A stretch of 64,000 nucleotides of DNA from Pseudomonadota bacterium. Its GTDB lineage: Bacteria; Desulfobacterota; Binatia; Binatales; Binataceae. The DNA lies in the NCBI GenBank assembly GCA_021324755.1, contig JAJPIL010000021.1:124001-188000 (forward strand). Direction: 5' to 3'. Each line of letters begins with the position of its first letter. Position 1 is the stretch's first letter. The translations under genes and the position numbers were made by a program. This document shows, piece by piece, positions 8,808-18,357 of the stretch. The notes beneath the pieces are model-generated. The model saw only the letters and a list, made by a program, of their open reading frames with translations. It was not told the DNA's origin and did no database searches.

Positions 8808-9482
8808 GTGAATCCCCCATTTAGTTTTTTCTTCCAGCCTTGCTTTTTTCTTTGGACCTGGCAAAAGAGGCGACGGTTTCCAGTGCAAAATCAAAAGCTC
8901 TACTTCCTCTGCTTCCTCTGTGCGCTCGACCACGGCTTGGCCTTAAAACTGCGCGCAAGCGCAAGCAAGGTATAAAACCTGCGCCCAAACGCAGAAGCCC
9001 TACCCGAAGCAAAAAAGCTTACTAGCCGCGCCTTCGCTCCAAAAACCCAGGCTGAATTTTTCTAGAACGAAAGACCCCCGCAAGGTTTGATTCGCGGTTT
9101 AACACAGACCGCAAAACCTGTCAAGAAATTCTCTGCTTGCCAAGCGCGGGTGGGCAACCCAAATTCGCCTTTTCACCGAAACCTAAGCGGCATGATTTGC
9201 ACGCGCTTACCCCATCTCGCCCATCGCAGACATCGGTTGCGCCAAAAAGCGTAAGTCTTAAAAAGCCGTGCCAAAACAGCTCGAAGGCGCAAAATACAAG
9301 TCCGACAAAGCGCGACGTGCCCTTACGGTCGGAGCAGAGCCTTGCGTTTTGTGCGCCGGCACTCCAACGTGTAAGGTTTTTTCGTGATATGGGGCTCAAG
9401 GCAGCGGGCGCTTCGTGAGGTGGAGCGCAAGACTTTCCGCGCCGCAAGAAAAGGCGAAACTTAAAGAAGGAGGTCGAGGGCG
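8808..9482. other. Divergent intergenic region, no gene seen
   Basis: About 675 bases separate the divergent dehydrogenase and phosphoketolase genes, so both promoters should lie here. AT-richer patches occur near 8820-8900 and 9235-9300. I cannot pick a convincing -35/-10 pair or any coding frame with normal codon use. Confidence 0.4.
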
Positions 9483-11885
9483 ATGACGGCAAGCGCTCCT
9501 TGGGAGGCAGCATTGTCGGTTTCCGAGGCTCCGCTTTCTGACGACGAGCTCGATGCGATCGACGCTTATTGGCGCGCGGCGAACTATCTGTGCGTCGGGA
9601 TGCTGTACTTGAGGGACAATCCGCTGCTGAGACAGCCGCTCAAGCCCGAGCATATCAAGCGCCGCCTCTTGGGCCATTGGGGCTCAGACCCTGGGCAGAA
9701 CTTCGTCTGGGTGCACATGAACCGGCTTATCAAGAAGTACGACCTAAACGCGCTTTATATCGCGGGTCCCGGCCATGGGGCGCCGGCCTCGATCGCGAAC
9801 GCCTATCTGGAGGGCGTTTATTCGGAGGTGTACCCCGACCGCAGCGAGGACGAGGAGGGGATGGCGCGGCTGTTTCGGCTGTTCTCCGCGCCCGGCGGCG
9901 TGGGCAGCCATTGCACGCCCGAGCTTCCCGGCTCGATTCACGAAGGGGGCGAGCTCGGCTACAGCTTGTCCCATGCCTTCGGCGCGGCGTTCGACAATCC
10001 CGACCTTTTGGTGGTAGCCGTGGTGGGCGACGGCGAGGCCGAGACCGGGCCGCTTGCCACGTCGTGGCATTCGAACAAGTTCCTCAACCCGATTCGCGAC
10101 GGCGCGGTGCTGCCGATTCTCCATCTCAACGGCTACAAGATCGCCAACCCGACCGTGCTGGCGCGTATTCCCCAGGACGAGCTTTTGGCGCTGCTCTACG
10201 GCTACGGATGGGCGCCGTACGTGGTCGAGGGCGAGGAGCCGCGCGCGGTGCATCAGCGGATGGCGGCCGTGCTCGAGCATTGCGTAAACGAAATTCGCTC
10301 CATCCAGAGGCGGGCGCGCACAGGCGGCAAGCCAGAGCGCCCGCGATGGCCGGCGGTGATTCTGCGCACGCCCAAGGGATGGACCGGGCCGAAGGAGGTC
10401 GACGGCCACAAGGTCGAGGGCTTCTGGCGCGCCCATCAGGTGCCGATTCCGGACCCGGCGAGCAATCCCGCCCATCTCGCGCTGCTCGAGCGCTGGATGA
10501 AGAGCTATCGGCCCGAACAGCTGTTCGACGAACGTGGCCGGCTCAAGCCGGAGCTCAAAGCGCTTGCCCCGACCGGGAAGCGGCGGATGAGTGCGAATCC
10601 CCATGCCAACGGCGGCCTTCTGCGCCGGCCGCTCAAGCTTCCCGACTATCGCCGCTACGCCGTGGCGGTCGAGCGGCGCGCCGGCACGACGGCCGAAAAC
10701 ACGTACGTTTTGGGAACTTTTTTGCGCGACGTGATGCGGCTAAATCCGGACAACTTCCGGCTTTTCGGCCCGGACGAGACCGCCTCAAACCGGCTTCAGG
10801 CGGTCTACGAGGCGAGCAAGAAGACGTGGCTCGGCGAGTTCAGGCCCGAAGACGCCGACGGTGGCGAGCTTGCCCCTGATGGGCGCGTGATGGAGATGCT
10901 GTCGGAGCATACGCTCGAAGGATGGCTCGAAGGCTACCTGCTTACCGGACGTCACGGTTTTATCTCGACTTACGAGGCGTTCGCGCACGTGATCGACTCG
11001 ATGGTGAATCAGCACGCCAAATGGCTCGAGAAATGTCGCGAGATTCCGTGGCGCGCGCCGATATCCTCGCTCAACATTCTTCTTAGCTCCACCGTATGGC
11101 GCCAGGACCACAACGGCTTTACCCATCAGGACCCGGGCTTTATCGACGTTATCACCAACAAAGCGCCCGCGGTCGTGCGCATCTATCTTCCGCCCGACGC
11201 CAACTGTCTTTTGAGCGTGGCCGACCATTGCCTTCGCAGCACGGGCTACGTCAACGTGATCGTGGCCGACAAGCAGCCCCATCTGCAGTACCTTCCGATC
11301 GACGAGGCGGCACGCCATTGCGCCAAGGGAATCGGGCTCTGGCAATGGGCGAGCAACGACGAGGGTCACGAGCCCGACGTCGTGCTGGCCTGCGCCGGCG
11401 ACGTCGCCACGCAGGAGGCGCTGGCCGCGGCTGCGATCCTGCGCGAGCATCTGCCCGAGCTTCGGCTGCGCTTTATCAACGTAGTCGATCTCTTCAAGCT
11501 TACGCCCGCAAGCGAACATCCCCATGGCCTTTCCGACCGCGACTTCGACGGGCTGTTCACCGTGGACAAGCCGATCGTCTTCAACTTCCACGGCTACCCT
11601 TACCTCATCCACAAGCTCACCTACCGGCGCACCAACCATCGTAACCTCCACGTGCGCGGCTACAAGGAGATCGGCTCGATCAACACCCCGCTCCAGCTCG
11701 CGATCGCAAACCAGATCGACCGCTTCAATCTGGCCAACGACATAATCGACCGCGTGCCGTGGGCCAGAAACTCGTGCGCGCGGCTCAAGGATTGGCTAAA
11801 GGACCAGATCGTCGACCATCTGGAGTACGCGCTCGAGCACGGCGTCGACAAGCCCGAGACGGCCAACTGGCGATGGCCGTTCTAG
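9483..11885 (+). CDS. xfp: Xylulose-5-phosphate/fructose-6-phosphate phosphoketolase
   Basis: The 800-residue protein has the usual family length and the thiamine-diphosphate marks GPGHGAPA (residues 95-102), [20 protein letters not shown] (about 138-157) and [11 protein letters not shown] (180-190), plus the C-terminal blocks [13 protein letters not shown] and [18 protein letters not shown]. It cleaves xylulose 5-phosphate and/or fructose 6-phosphate with phosphate to acetyl phosphate plus glyceraldehyde 3-phosphate or erythrose 4-phosphate. An ideal AAGGAGGT ribosome site precedes the ATG. It stands alone: no acetate kinase or phosphotransacetylase gene is nearby, so the fate of acetyl phosphate must be encoded elsewhere. 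It diverges from the alcohol dehydrogenase. Confidence 0.97.
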   Translation: MTASAPWEAALSVSEAPLSDDELDAIDAYWRAANYLCVGMLYLRDNPLLRQPLKPEHIKRRLLGHWGSDPGQNFVWVHMNRLIKKYDLNALYIAGPGHGAPASIANAYLEGVYSEVYPDRSEDEEGMARLFRLFSAPGGVGSHCTPELPGSIHEGGELGYSLSHAFGAAFDNPDLLVVAVVGDGEAETGPLATSWHSNKFLNPIRDGAVLPILHLNGYKIANPTVLARIPQDELLALLYGYGWAPYVVEGEEPRAVHQRMAAVLEHCVNEIRSIQRRARTGGKPERPRWPAVILRTPKGWTGPKEVDGHKVEGFWRAHQVPIPDPASNPAHLALLERWMKSYRPEQLFDERGRLKPELKALAPTGKRRMSANPHANGGLLRRPLKLPDYRRYAVAVERRAGTTAENTYVLGTFLRDVMRLNPDNFRLFGPDETASNRLQAVYEASKKTWLGEFRPEDADGGELAPDGRVMEMLSEHTLEGWLEGYLLTGRHGFISTYEAFAHVIDSMVNQHAKWLEKCREIPWRAPISSLNILLSSTVWRQDHNGFTHQDPGFIDVITNKAPAVVRIYLPPDANCLLSVADHCLRSTGYVNVIVADKQPHLQYLPIDEAARHCAKGIGLWQWASNDEGHEPDVVLACAGDVATQEALAAAAILREHLPELRLRFINVVDLFKLTPASEHPHGLSDRDFDGLFTVDKPIVFNFHGYPYLIHKLTYRRTNHRNLHVRGYKEIGSINTPLQLAIANQIDRFNLANDIIDRVPWARNSCARLKDWLKDQIVDHLEYALEHGVDKPETANWRWPF

Positions 11886-12040
11886 CGCAAGAAATGACGG
11901 CCGGTCGAGCAAGAGAGCGCAGGTGCCTGCGCGAGGGCGTCTTCGCCTTGGATGCGCGAAAGGAAAAAACGGGTGGGAGGCGGGGCGCGGCGATCGGAGC
12001 CGGCGCTTTACGGCGCGGACGCAAGGGCTTGAGCGGAAAG

Positions 12041-12255
12041 CGGCACGTCCGCACATGCGCACGCAGGGGCTTGCGTCGTCGACGAGGCCGTGAAGACGAA
12101 TACGGCACGTCCGCACACGCGCGCGGAGGAGCTCGGTTGCGCCAGGCCTCGACGAGGCTTGCGCGTGTGTCACGCCAGCACGCGGACGGACGGGTTCTAG
12201 GTGAACCTAGCAAATGTGAACCAATACGGCTGACGCCCGCACGCGGACGGACGGG
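12041..12255. repeat. Cluster of short direct repeats after phosphoketolase
   Basis: CGGCACGTCCGCACA occurs exactly twice (12041-12055 and 12103-12117), and GCACGCGGACGGACGGG occurs exactly twice (12178-12194 and 12239-12255). The two motifs are partly inverse of each other around the GTCCG/CGGAC core. The 380 bases between the convergent genes hold no credible coding frame. The second copy of the longer motif contributes to the terminator hairpin at 12235-12261. Confidence 0.5.
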
Positions 12256-12261
12256 CTTTTT
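12235..12261 (+). terminator. Rho-independent terminator of phosphoketolase
   Basis: GCCCG (12235-12239) pairs with CGGGC (12252-12256), followed by TTTTT (12257-12261) on the plus strand. It lies between the convergent phosphoketolase and SCO1-like genes, so it would end the phosphoketolase transcript. The stem is short. Confidence 0.45.
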
Positions 12262-12265
12262 GTGC

Positions 12266-12994
12266 CTAGCCGTTCAGCGAGGCCGCAAGCGCGCCGATAT
12301 CGGCGGCGAGTGATTTGGGCGTAACCGTTGCCGGGTCGTACATCCTGACCGGGCGGCCGTCGGGACCCAGCAGGTAGAGAATCGTGATATGGTCGATCGA
12401 GCCGTCGGCCTCGCGCCGGCGCTCGAGCTTAAAGCGCCGCATCACCGACTCTATCTTTTCCGGCGCGCCGGTAAGGAAAAGCCATCCGGGAACGAGCGCT
12501 CCTTGCTCGCGAGCAAAATCGAGCATCCGCTTGGGGTCGTCGCGCTCCGGGTCGAGCGTGATCGAGACGATCTCGACCGAGCGCCCAAGCTTGTCGCCGA
12601 GCTCGGGCACGGCCTTGGCGATTCGCGCCGTCATAAGCTCGCACGGCCCGGGACACGACGTGTAGATAAAATCCACGAGCACGTACTTTCCCCGAAGCGA
12701 GGCGAGCGAAACGGCCCTTCCGCTTGCGTCGGTAAGCGTTACGTCGGGCAGGCAGTCGGTATCGAGCTTGACCGGATAGACGCCCGGAGCAAGCCCCGAC
12801 GAGGCGCTTCGCTGCTCGTCGGCGTTTCGGCCGCCGCGACATCCGCCGGCGCTTGCCGCAAGCGCTCCTGCCACGAGCAGAACGAGCGCATAGATAAATG
12901 CGTCGGGCAAAAGCCGGCGCTTTCGTTGGAAGTTGCGCGCGCGACTCTTCCCGCTGGCCTCCATCCTCGCCGACACTCTAACGGCTGGGCGCAT
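12266..12994 (-). CDS. SCO1/SenC family copper chaperone, lipoprotein
   Basis: The 242-residue protein has a membrane segment (about 33-50) ending in a lipobox-like SAGGC (Cys52) and a thioredoxin-fold domain. The copper ligands of the SCO family are present: Cys114 and Cys118 in TSCPGPC and His202 in DHITILYLLGPDG. The family delivers copper to the CuA site of cytochrome c oxidase or acts as a periplasmic thiol reductase. AGAAGG just upstream supports the ATG at 12994; a second in-frame ATG (residue 11) is possible. No cytochrome oxidase gene lies within the window, so its partner is remote. Confidence 0.92.
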   Translation of the reverse strand: MRPAVRVSARMEASGKSRARNFQRKRRLLPDAFIYALVLLVAGALAASAGGCRGGRNADEQRSASSGLAPGVYPVKLDTDCLPDVTLTDASGRAVSLASLRGKYVLVDFIYTSCPGPCELMTARIAKAVPELGDKLGRSVEIVSITLDPERDDPKRMLDFAREQGALVPGWLFLTGAPEKIESVMRRFKLERRREADGSIDHITILYLLGPDGRPVRMYDPATVTPKSLAADIGALAASLNG

Positions 12995-13289
12995 ACACCT
13001 TCTAACCTAATTTTATATAGGTACGGGACCCGATAAGGAACCGGGCCGCGGCTTTCGGCCGGTCTACGACGAGGCAGAATCTTCATCGTTGTTTCGAGCC
13101 GAACCGCAGCTGTAGCTCGCACGGCGACAACGCCCGTCGCTCGATCGTTTCTACGCCGTTACTTTCCGAGCCGGGCCGGGGCTCTTGCTCGGTCGGCAAG
13201 TAGGCCCGCGCCCTTCAATTCAACGGGCTAGCCCGACGAGCTTGACCCTCTCTCGAGCTTACGGCGCGTCGCCCTCTCCATACAGCAGC

Positions 13290-13613
13290 TTACGGATCGT
13301 CGCCTTTGCCCCAGGGCAAAATCCTTAAAATATCGAAAGCCAGCGAGCTCGGCCGCACGACCGCAAGATCGTAGACGCGGATTTCGCGCCCCTGTCGATC
13401 GAGCAGGTAGGCAAACTCAGGCGCAAGCACCAACGAGGCTTGGAGCGCGAACAGGCCAAGCGCGAGTAACTCGCACGCACGGGCTAAGAGAAGCGCGCAC
13501 CGAAAGCTTCGGCTTGGGCTCTGCGCAAGGCTTGAGTTGCGGCGCTCGGCCCCGCCAGTCGTCGTATCTTGCCAGGTGTCTACCGGATAAATTTTACGCC
13601 GCCGGTATGCGCT
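13290..13613 (-). pseudogene. Possible short coding remnant without a normal start codon
   Basis: On the minus strand a frame is open between TAG (13614-13616) and TAA (13290-13292). It reads like protein: a hydrophobic stretch (CALLLARACELLALGLFAL) followed by PEFAYLLDRQGREIRVYDLA and a polar end. No ATG, GTG or TTG exists before the hydrophobic part; only ATT at 13592 could serve. It may be a gene remnant, use a rare start, or be a chance open frame in GC-rich DNA. The rest of 12995-13685 appears empty. Confidence 0.25.
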
Positions 13614-13685
13614 CTAAAAACGAGGCGCTTGCAGGCTTGGGCGAAAATTAAGCCAAGCGCGACGGGTCGAGCGGCGCGCCGGTCG

Positions 13686-14411
13686 TCAGCTCAGCAGGCG
13701 GGCGAGCACGGGTGTGGCAGGAAAGTTTTTCAGTTCCTCCCAGCGGCCCAACTGCACGATTCTGCCGCGCTCGATCGCAGCGACCTTCGGGCAGAGCAGC
13801 TTTAGCACGTCGCTTCGATGGTCGGCGGCGATAAGGGCGAAGGCGAGCGTGCGATGCCATTCGAGCAGGGTTTCGACCAGCTCGAGCGTCAAGTTCTTGT
13901 CGAGCGAGGCGAACGGCTCGTCCAAAAGCAGCACGGGCGGCCTTCGCGCAAGCATCCGGGCAAGCGCGACGCGGCGCGCCTGTCCGCCCGAGACGGCGCG
14001 CGCGGGCACGTTCCAGATCGGCTCGAGCTTGAGTTTTTCCTTGAGTTCGGCGATCCATCGGGCAAGCTCGTCTGCGCTCGCGCCGCTCAAACCTGGCGAC
14101 CGGCCGTTTAAGCCGAAGCATACGTTTTGGCCGACCGTCAGATGGGGAAACAGGAGGTCTTTCTGCGTCAGGTAGGCGAGCGGGCGGCGGTAGAGCGGTG
14201 CGGGAGGCGGAAAGAGCACCTGGCCGTCGAGCACGATCTCGCCGCCGTCGGGCGTCTCGAAGCCGGCGATACACGAAAGCACCGTGCTTTTGCCGGCGGC
14301 CGAGGGGCCGAAAAGCGCAAGGCGCTCGGCGCGCTCGAGCGTAAGGGTCACGTCTACGGTAAACTCGCGCCGGCGCTTTACCACGTGCGCCTTAAGCATC
14401 GAGAGCCCCAT
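13686..14411 (-). CDS. ABC transporter ATP-binding protein, molybdate/tungstate type
   Basis: About 241 residues form a single nucleotide-binding domain: Walker A GPSAAGKST, a Q-loop in LTQKDLLFPHLTV, the signature VSGGQARRVALARML, Walker B VLLLDEPFASLD, and His in AADHRSDV. It lacks the C-terminal Mop domain of classical ModC. It overlaps the end of the permease gene, so translation is probably coupled. Candidate starts are the ATG at 14411, a TTG at 14423 and an ATG at 14399; 14411 is used here. Together with the permease and binding protein it forms a three-gene minus-strand oxyanion importer. A free-standing molbindin is found at 23053. Confidence 0.85.
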   Translation of the reverse strand: MGLSMLKAHVVKRRREFTVDVTLTLERAERLALFGPSAAGKSTVLSCIAGFETPDGGEIVLDGQVLFPPPAPLYRRPLAYLTQKDLLFPHLTVGQNVCFGLNGRSPGLSGASADELARWIAELKEKLKLEPIWNVPARAVSGGQARRVALARMLARRPPVLLLDEPFASLDKNLTLELVETLLEWHRTLAFALIAADHRSDVLKLLCPKVAAIERGRIVQLGRWEELKNFPATPVLARLLS

Positions 14412-15210
14412 CTCGGTGCGCAAGCATATGGATTAACCAGGGCAGCGGCAAGGCGCTCACAAGGAAGACCAAAAGCAGCGGCATCACGGCGGGCAATCCC
14501 GCCTGCTGAAGGTCGATCCATATGCGAACTGGGATTCCCGCTGGATAGTACGAAGTCACGATTACCGCGCCGAACTCGCCGAGTGCGCGCACCCAGGCGA
14601 TACTGGCCGCCGCAGCCAGACCCAGGCGCGCAAGCGGAAAGGTGACGCGCGCAAAGACGGCGAGCGGTCTCTGCCCCAGAAGCCCGGCCACCATCTCGAG
14701 CTCGCGCGGCACGGCAGCAAAGGCGGCGCGCGCGGCGATAACGTAGTAGCCCATCGCCACGTACACCTGGGTCAGGACGAACGAGGTCGGGCTGTTGCTG
14801 GTGGCCACACCCAGCCGCAGCAGATAGGCGCCGAGCGGGCTTGTGGGGCCGAAGGAGAGCGAGAGCAAAAGCCCCAGCGCCAAAGGCGGCATCAGCACCG
14901 ACACGATTATCGCGCCCTCGAACACCGCGCGCTCGAGCCCCGAAAGGCGCGCCAGATAGTAGGCCGCCGGCGTACCGAGCGCGATCACGATAAGCAGCGC
15001 GAGCGTGGTCAGGCCGAGCGAGACCTTGACCGCCGCAAGCGTGCTCGCGCCCATCTCATGGTCCCATCGCCACGGCCCCACCGGCATCGCAAGCCCCGTA
15101 AGCGGATAGAGCAGCGCCGCAACGAAAAGCGCCATCAAAAGGCGCGCCACAAGCGGCCTTGTCGTCACGGCCCGGCAAAAGCTCACCGCGCGCGCCAATA
15201 AAAGCCCCAT
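14392..15210 (-). CDS. ABC transporter permease, molybdate/tungstate type
   Basis: The protein of about 272 residues has roughly five to six membrane helices and the permease EAA-type loop (ELEMVAGLLGQRPLAVFARVTFP) followed by GEFGAVIVTSYY, a combination typical of ModB/WtpB and sulfate-type permeases. The start is set at the ATG at 15210, preceded by GGGAG and 26 bases after the binding-protein gene, rather than at an upstream in-frame codon inside that gene. Its end overlaps the ATPase gene. It forms the membrane channel of the importer. Confidence 0.85.
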   Translation of the reverse strand: MGLLLARAVSFCRAVTTRPLVARLLMALFVAALLYPLTGLAMPVGPWRWDHEMGASTLAAVKVSLGLTTLALLIVIALGTPAAYYLARLSGLERAVFEGAIIVSVLMPPLALGLLLSLSFGPTSPLGAYLLRLGVATSNSPTSFVLTQVYVAMGYYVIAARAAFAAVPRELEMVAGLLGQRPLAVFARVTFPLARLGLAAAASIAWVRALGEFGAVIVTSYYPAGIPVRIWIDLQQAGLPAVMPLLLVFLVSALPLPWLIHMLAHRDGALDA

Positions 15211-15236
15211 CGCTCTCCCATCCCCGCCCAACACCT

Positions 15237-16235
15237 TCAGCGCCGTCGGCACAAAACCGTCTTGCGCGCGACGCTTCGATAGCCGTAGCGCTCGAAGATC
15301 GCCCGCGCCTGCTCGCCCAAAAGCCATCGCACAAAGCGCGAAGCCGCCGCCGCTTGCGCCGAGGGCTTTAGCGCCAGCGCGTAGAACAGAAGCGGCTCGG
15401 GCCGGTACGTTTTGCCCTCGAGCTCGACCGAGACCTGGCGATAGAAGTCGAACATTTGCTCGTCGCCAAGGTTCACTTCGCGCGCAAGCGCGATATACGG
15501 AAGCTTGAAGGCGAGCGGCTGGGTAAGGTAGGCCGCGCTTGCGTCGAGCTGGCCGGCCTCGAGGCGTGCCATGAGCTCGGGCTCGGAAAAAATCTGGGCC
15601 GGATTCAACGGTTCACCGAGCACGCGCCGAACGAGCTCGACGTCATGGTAGTAACGCGCCGCAAGCTCCATCGCAAAAATAATATTCAGCCCCAGCGGGT
15701 CGACGCGAGGGTCGGTGCGCCCGAAGCGAAAGCCCGCTTGAGTAAGCACGTTGCGCCAAGCGCCGGCGCTAACTTCTGCCTTGGCGGCGTCGTCGAGCGC
15801 GCGCCGAAACCGGCTTCTGGGGCTGTAGGCGATAACCAGCTCGGTGCGCGCGAACGGATAGGCGCAATCGGCCTTGCCGGCCTCGAGCACGAGCTCTGCC
15901 GGGCGCGCCGTGACGGTGACAAACACGTCGGGACTAAGCACGCCTGCCACGATAAGGCGCGCAAGGGCAAGCGACCCTTGCGCCCGCCCGACAAGGTCAA
16001 AACCGAGCTCGCGCCGAGCCGCCTCGAGAAGCGGCCCCTCCATCACGGGCGCCATCGAACCCGCGTACGCAACCTCGAGCCGCGCGCGCTCAGCGCCCAG
16101 AGCGGGCGACTCCAAAAACGGCAAGGCCCGACCGAGCGCGAGCGCAGAGGCAAGCGAAAGCCCCCACTCGATCAAGTTGCGGCGCGAGACCGCCCCGGGG
16201 TATCCGTCCGCCTTAAAACTCGCAAGACTATCCAT
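15237..16235 (-). CDS. Extracellular molybdate/tungstate-binding protein (WtpA/ModA-like)
   Basis: The 332-residue protein starts with a twin-Arg-like signal (SRRNLIEWGLSLASALALG, residues 17-35), so it may be exported by Tat. The mature start LEVAYAGSMAPVMEGPLLEA and GRAQGSLALARLI are characteristic of the tungstate/molybdate-binding family; later blocks (RTELVIAYSP, DPRVDPLGLN, SAAYLTQPLAFKLPYIAL) also match. It is first in the minus-strand operon binding protein - permease - ATPase. The choice between molybdate, tungstate and sulfate cannot be made from sequence alone; the Mop gene elsewhere in the window makes a group-6 oxyanion likely. Confidence 0.85.
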   Translation of the reverse strand: MDSLASFKADGYPGAVSRRNLIEWGLSLASALALGRALPFLESPALGAERARLEVAYAGSMAPVMEGPLLEAARRELGFDLVGRAQGSLALARLIVAGVLSPDVFVTVTARPAELVLEAGKADCAYPFARTELVIAYSPRSRFRRALDDAAKAEVSAGAWRNVLTQAGFRFGRTDPRVDPLGLNIIFAMELAARYYHDVELVRRVLGEPLNPAQIFSEPELMARLEAGQLDASAAYLTQPLAFKLPYIALAREVNLGDEQMFDFYRQVSVELEGKTYRPEPLLFYALALKPSAQAAAASRFVRWLLGEQARAIFERYGYRSVARKTVLCRRR

Positions 16236-16841
16236 CCGTCGCGCGCGCCTGCGTATGGCACGAGTCGCAAGCTTTGGGTTTGCAAATGCAAATGACGAAT
16301 TTCGTAAAACCTTAAAGTCAAACTTTAACTGCCAGCTTCAGCCTTCTTGAACCTTTGACCAAGCCCGCCCGCCGACTCAAACTTCGACCCGCGCCGCCCG
16401 CCAATTCGCCGATTGCCGCATCCAGGGGCCAGAACCCGCCTGGATCAGGCCAGAAAAACGCTATAAAAGGGCGATCGCAACACGGCCGCGCACGACAAAC
16501 AAAAGCGTCCGGCGCGTCTACGGCGGCCCGGTTTTCGCCATTTGCGGCGCAGATACTGCCATAGTAGCTGATACCGCGCAAGGATGCTTGTCAAAAGCAG
16601 CCGACTTCGCGCCTTTGGCTTATGACGGCTCGAACGAAGGCGGCCCGACGCTGAAGCGCGGAGCTCAAGGTGCGTCTATATGATGCGATTTGAGTACGCG
16701 CTAGGCGCAAGCAAATTATAAACGGTCGAATTAGGCGCTCTTTGACCTAGCGCCGGCATCTTGCTCTTTTAAGTTTGTTTCGGCAAAGCGGCAAATCAGC
16801 TATTCTTTGCTCCACAGGAGACGAAAGGAGGGCAGCGCGAG
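16236..16841. other. Divergent intergenic region, no gene seen
   Basis: About 600 bases between the binding-protein gene and the DUF29 gene. TTTCGG - 17 bases - TATTCT ending near 16805 is a weak promoter candidate for the DUF29 gene. No coding frame stands out. Confidence 0.35.
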
Positions 16842-17348
16842 GTGGGCAAAAGCGAGGACGCAACGCTCTACGAGAAGGATTTCAATTTGTGGGTCGACCT
16901 GCAAGTCGAAGTTCTGAGGAACCAGAAGTTCGAGGAAGCGGACATCGAGCGGCTGTGTCAGGAGCTCGAGGCGATGGGGCGGCGTGAGCGGCGCGAGGCT
17001 CGCGCTTACTTGCGCACGATTGTGGCCTACCTGCTTAGGCTCGGCTACCATCCGTCGGTGGTCGAGCGCCAGGAGAAGCGCCATCGTTGGCAGGTTGCGG
17101 CCGGCAACGCGCGCGATTTGCTGGAGGAGATGCTGGCCGAAAGTCCGAGCCTTAAGCTTTCACTGAGCAACTCGCTCGAGGACGTCTATCGGCGCGCGGT
17201 AAAGCAGGTGGCGCGCGACGCTCAAGTCTCGCCTTCGGTGTTTCCGCCAAGCTGTCCGTTCAGCTTCGAGCAGGTGCTGGACGAAAACTTCTGGCCCGAA
17301 GCGCCGGCAAGCTTAAATCTACCGCCCGAGATGGACGAGAAGGTCTAG
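16842..17348 (+). CDS. DUF29 family protein
   Basis: The protein has 168 residues. A GTG start is chosen because AAAGGAGGG lies upstream at good spacing. The DUF29 pattern is clear: LYEKDFNLWVDLQVEVLRNQKF at the start, IERLCQELEAMGRRERREARAYL in the middle, LLRLGYHP with the following Arg/Gln-rich helix, and CPFSFEQVLDENFWPEAP at the end. DUF29 proteins are small, helical, cytoplasmic and of unknown function, common in cyanobacteria and proteobacteria. It stands alone. Confidence 0.85.
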   Translation: MGKSEDATLYEKDFNLWVDLQVEVLRNQKFEEADIERLCQELEAMGRRERREARAYLRTIVAYLLRLGYHPSVVERQEKRHRWQVAAGNARDLLEEMLAESPSLKLSLSNSLEDVYRRAVKQVARDAQVSPSVFPPSCPFSFEQVLDENFWPEAPASLNLPPEMDEKV

Positions 17349-17530
17349 CCGTTTCCGCCAAAGACCCTTTCGGCGCGCTTTGCGCTTTAAAGGTTTTTTG
17401 CGCAAAGGCTGCGGCGCACACAACTAAGCCTCTGGCAGCCCAATCGAAACTCCAGCAAGCCGAAGAACAAACGCCCATCTTCGCCCAGACCCGCCCTAAG
17501 ACTTAAAGCGATAGTTTAAAAAGGTCGCGA

Positions 17531-17550
17531 CAAAAAGGCGCAAGCGCCTT
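17531..17550 (-). terminator. Rho-independent terminator of the liv operon
   Basis: On the minus strand AAGGCG (17550-17545), loop CTTG and CGCCTT (17540-17535) are followed by a T-run (17536-17532). It lies about 135 bases after the stop codon of livF, the last gene of the operon. The remainder of 17349-17685 shows no gene. Confidence 0.55.
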
Positions 17551-17685
17551 CTAAAGCGTCCTTATCTCTATATGGAGCGCGGGCGCTTTTTTTTCGCAGT
17601 GTTTTTAAAATAAGGACGCAGAAAATCGAGCTTTGCACCTTAAGCGCTATCGTAACGAGGCTTTTCGGCGCGGCTTTGAGTCGTC

Positions 17686-18357
17686 TCAACAATTGGCTAC
17701 TGGCGAAAGCGCTTCGGTTAGCGCGCCGCGCTCGATCGTGTAGAGCCGTTCGGCGAGATCGCTTAGATGAGCGTCGTTCGAGTCGGTGACCAGCACGGCG
17801 AGCTCGCGTTCGCGTTTGAGCTTGCCGATAAGCTCGCGCAGGCGGGCGACGAGCGCTGGTGCCACGCCTTCGAACGGTTCGTCCAAAAGCAGCAGGCGGC
17901 GCGCGCATACAAGGGCGCGGCCGAGCGCGACGATTTTTTGCTGGCCGCCGCTGAGCTCGAGCGCCTTTCGCTCGCGCCAGGCGTAGAGCTCTTCGACGAG
18001 CTCGAAGACGCGCTGCAAGCGTTCGGAGGACTCGGTGGTTTCGCCCGCCGCCCAAAGCGGCAGCATCAGATTCTCCTTAACCGTCCATTGCGGCACGAGC
18101 CGCCGGTCTTCGGGCATGTAGCCGATTCCGAGCCGGGCGCGTCGATGGGGCGCGAGCAGGTCGAGCCGCGCGCCGTCAAGTTCGATCCTTCCGCCCGCCA
18201 GCGGCAGAAGCCCCATTATCGAGCGCATAAGCGTGGTCTTGCCGGCGCCGTTTCGCCCGACAACTCCCACGATCACGCCGGGCGGGGCAAGCAGCGAGAC
18301 GCGGCGCAAAACCTCGACGCCACCCAGATTTACGCTTACTTCGCTAAGCGATAGCAT
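17686..18357 (-). CDS. livF: Branched-chain amino acid-type ABC transporter ATP-binding protein LivF
   Basis: The 223-residue ATPase carries Walker A GRNGAGKTT, a Q-loop region with YMPEDRRLVPQWTV, signature LSGGQQKIVALGRAL and Walker B LLLLDEPFEGVAP, the EGVAP ending being typical of LivF. It is the last gene of a minus-strand operon and overlaps the end of livG by 14 bases, indicating translational coupling. It powers import with LivG. Length and motif order are normal for the family. Confidence 0.93.
   Translation of the reverse strand: MLSLSEVSVNLGGVEVLRRVSLLAPPGVIVGVVGRNGAGKTTLMRSIMGLLPLAGGRIELDGARLDLLAPHRRARLGIGYMPEDRRLVPQWTVKENLMLPLWAAGETTESSERLQRVFELVEELYAWRERKALELSGGQQKIVALGRALVCARRLLLLDEPFEGVAPALVARLRELIGKLKRERELAVLVTDSNDAHLSDLAERLYTIERGALTEALSPVANC

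Noticed and set aside
7458-8975. 505-codon plus-strand frame opposite the PQQ dehydrogenase
   Set aside because: Antisense shadow of a gene with clear family motifs. No ribosome site and no recognisable domain.
17590-17610. Terminator at the T8 run on the plus strand near 17590
   Set aside because: The stem beside it (AGCG/CGCT) has only four pairs, and no plus-strand gene ends there except DUF29, 240 bases away.
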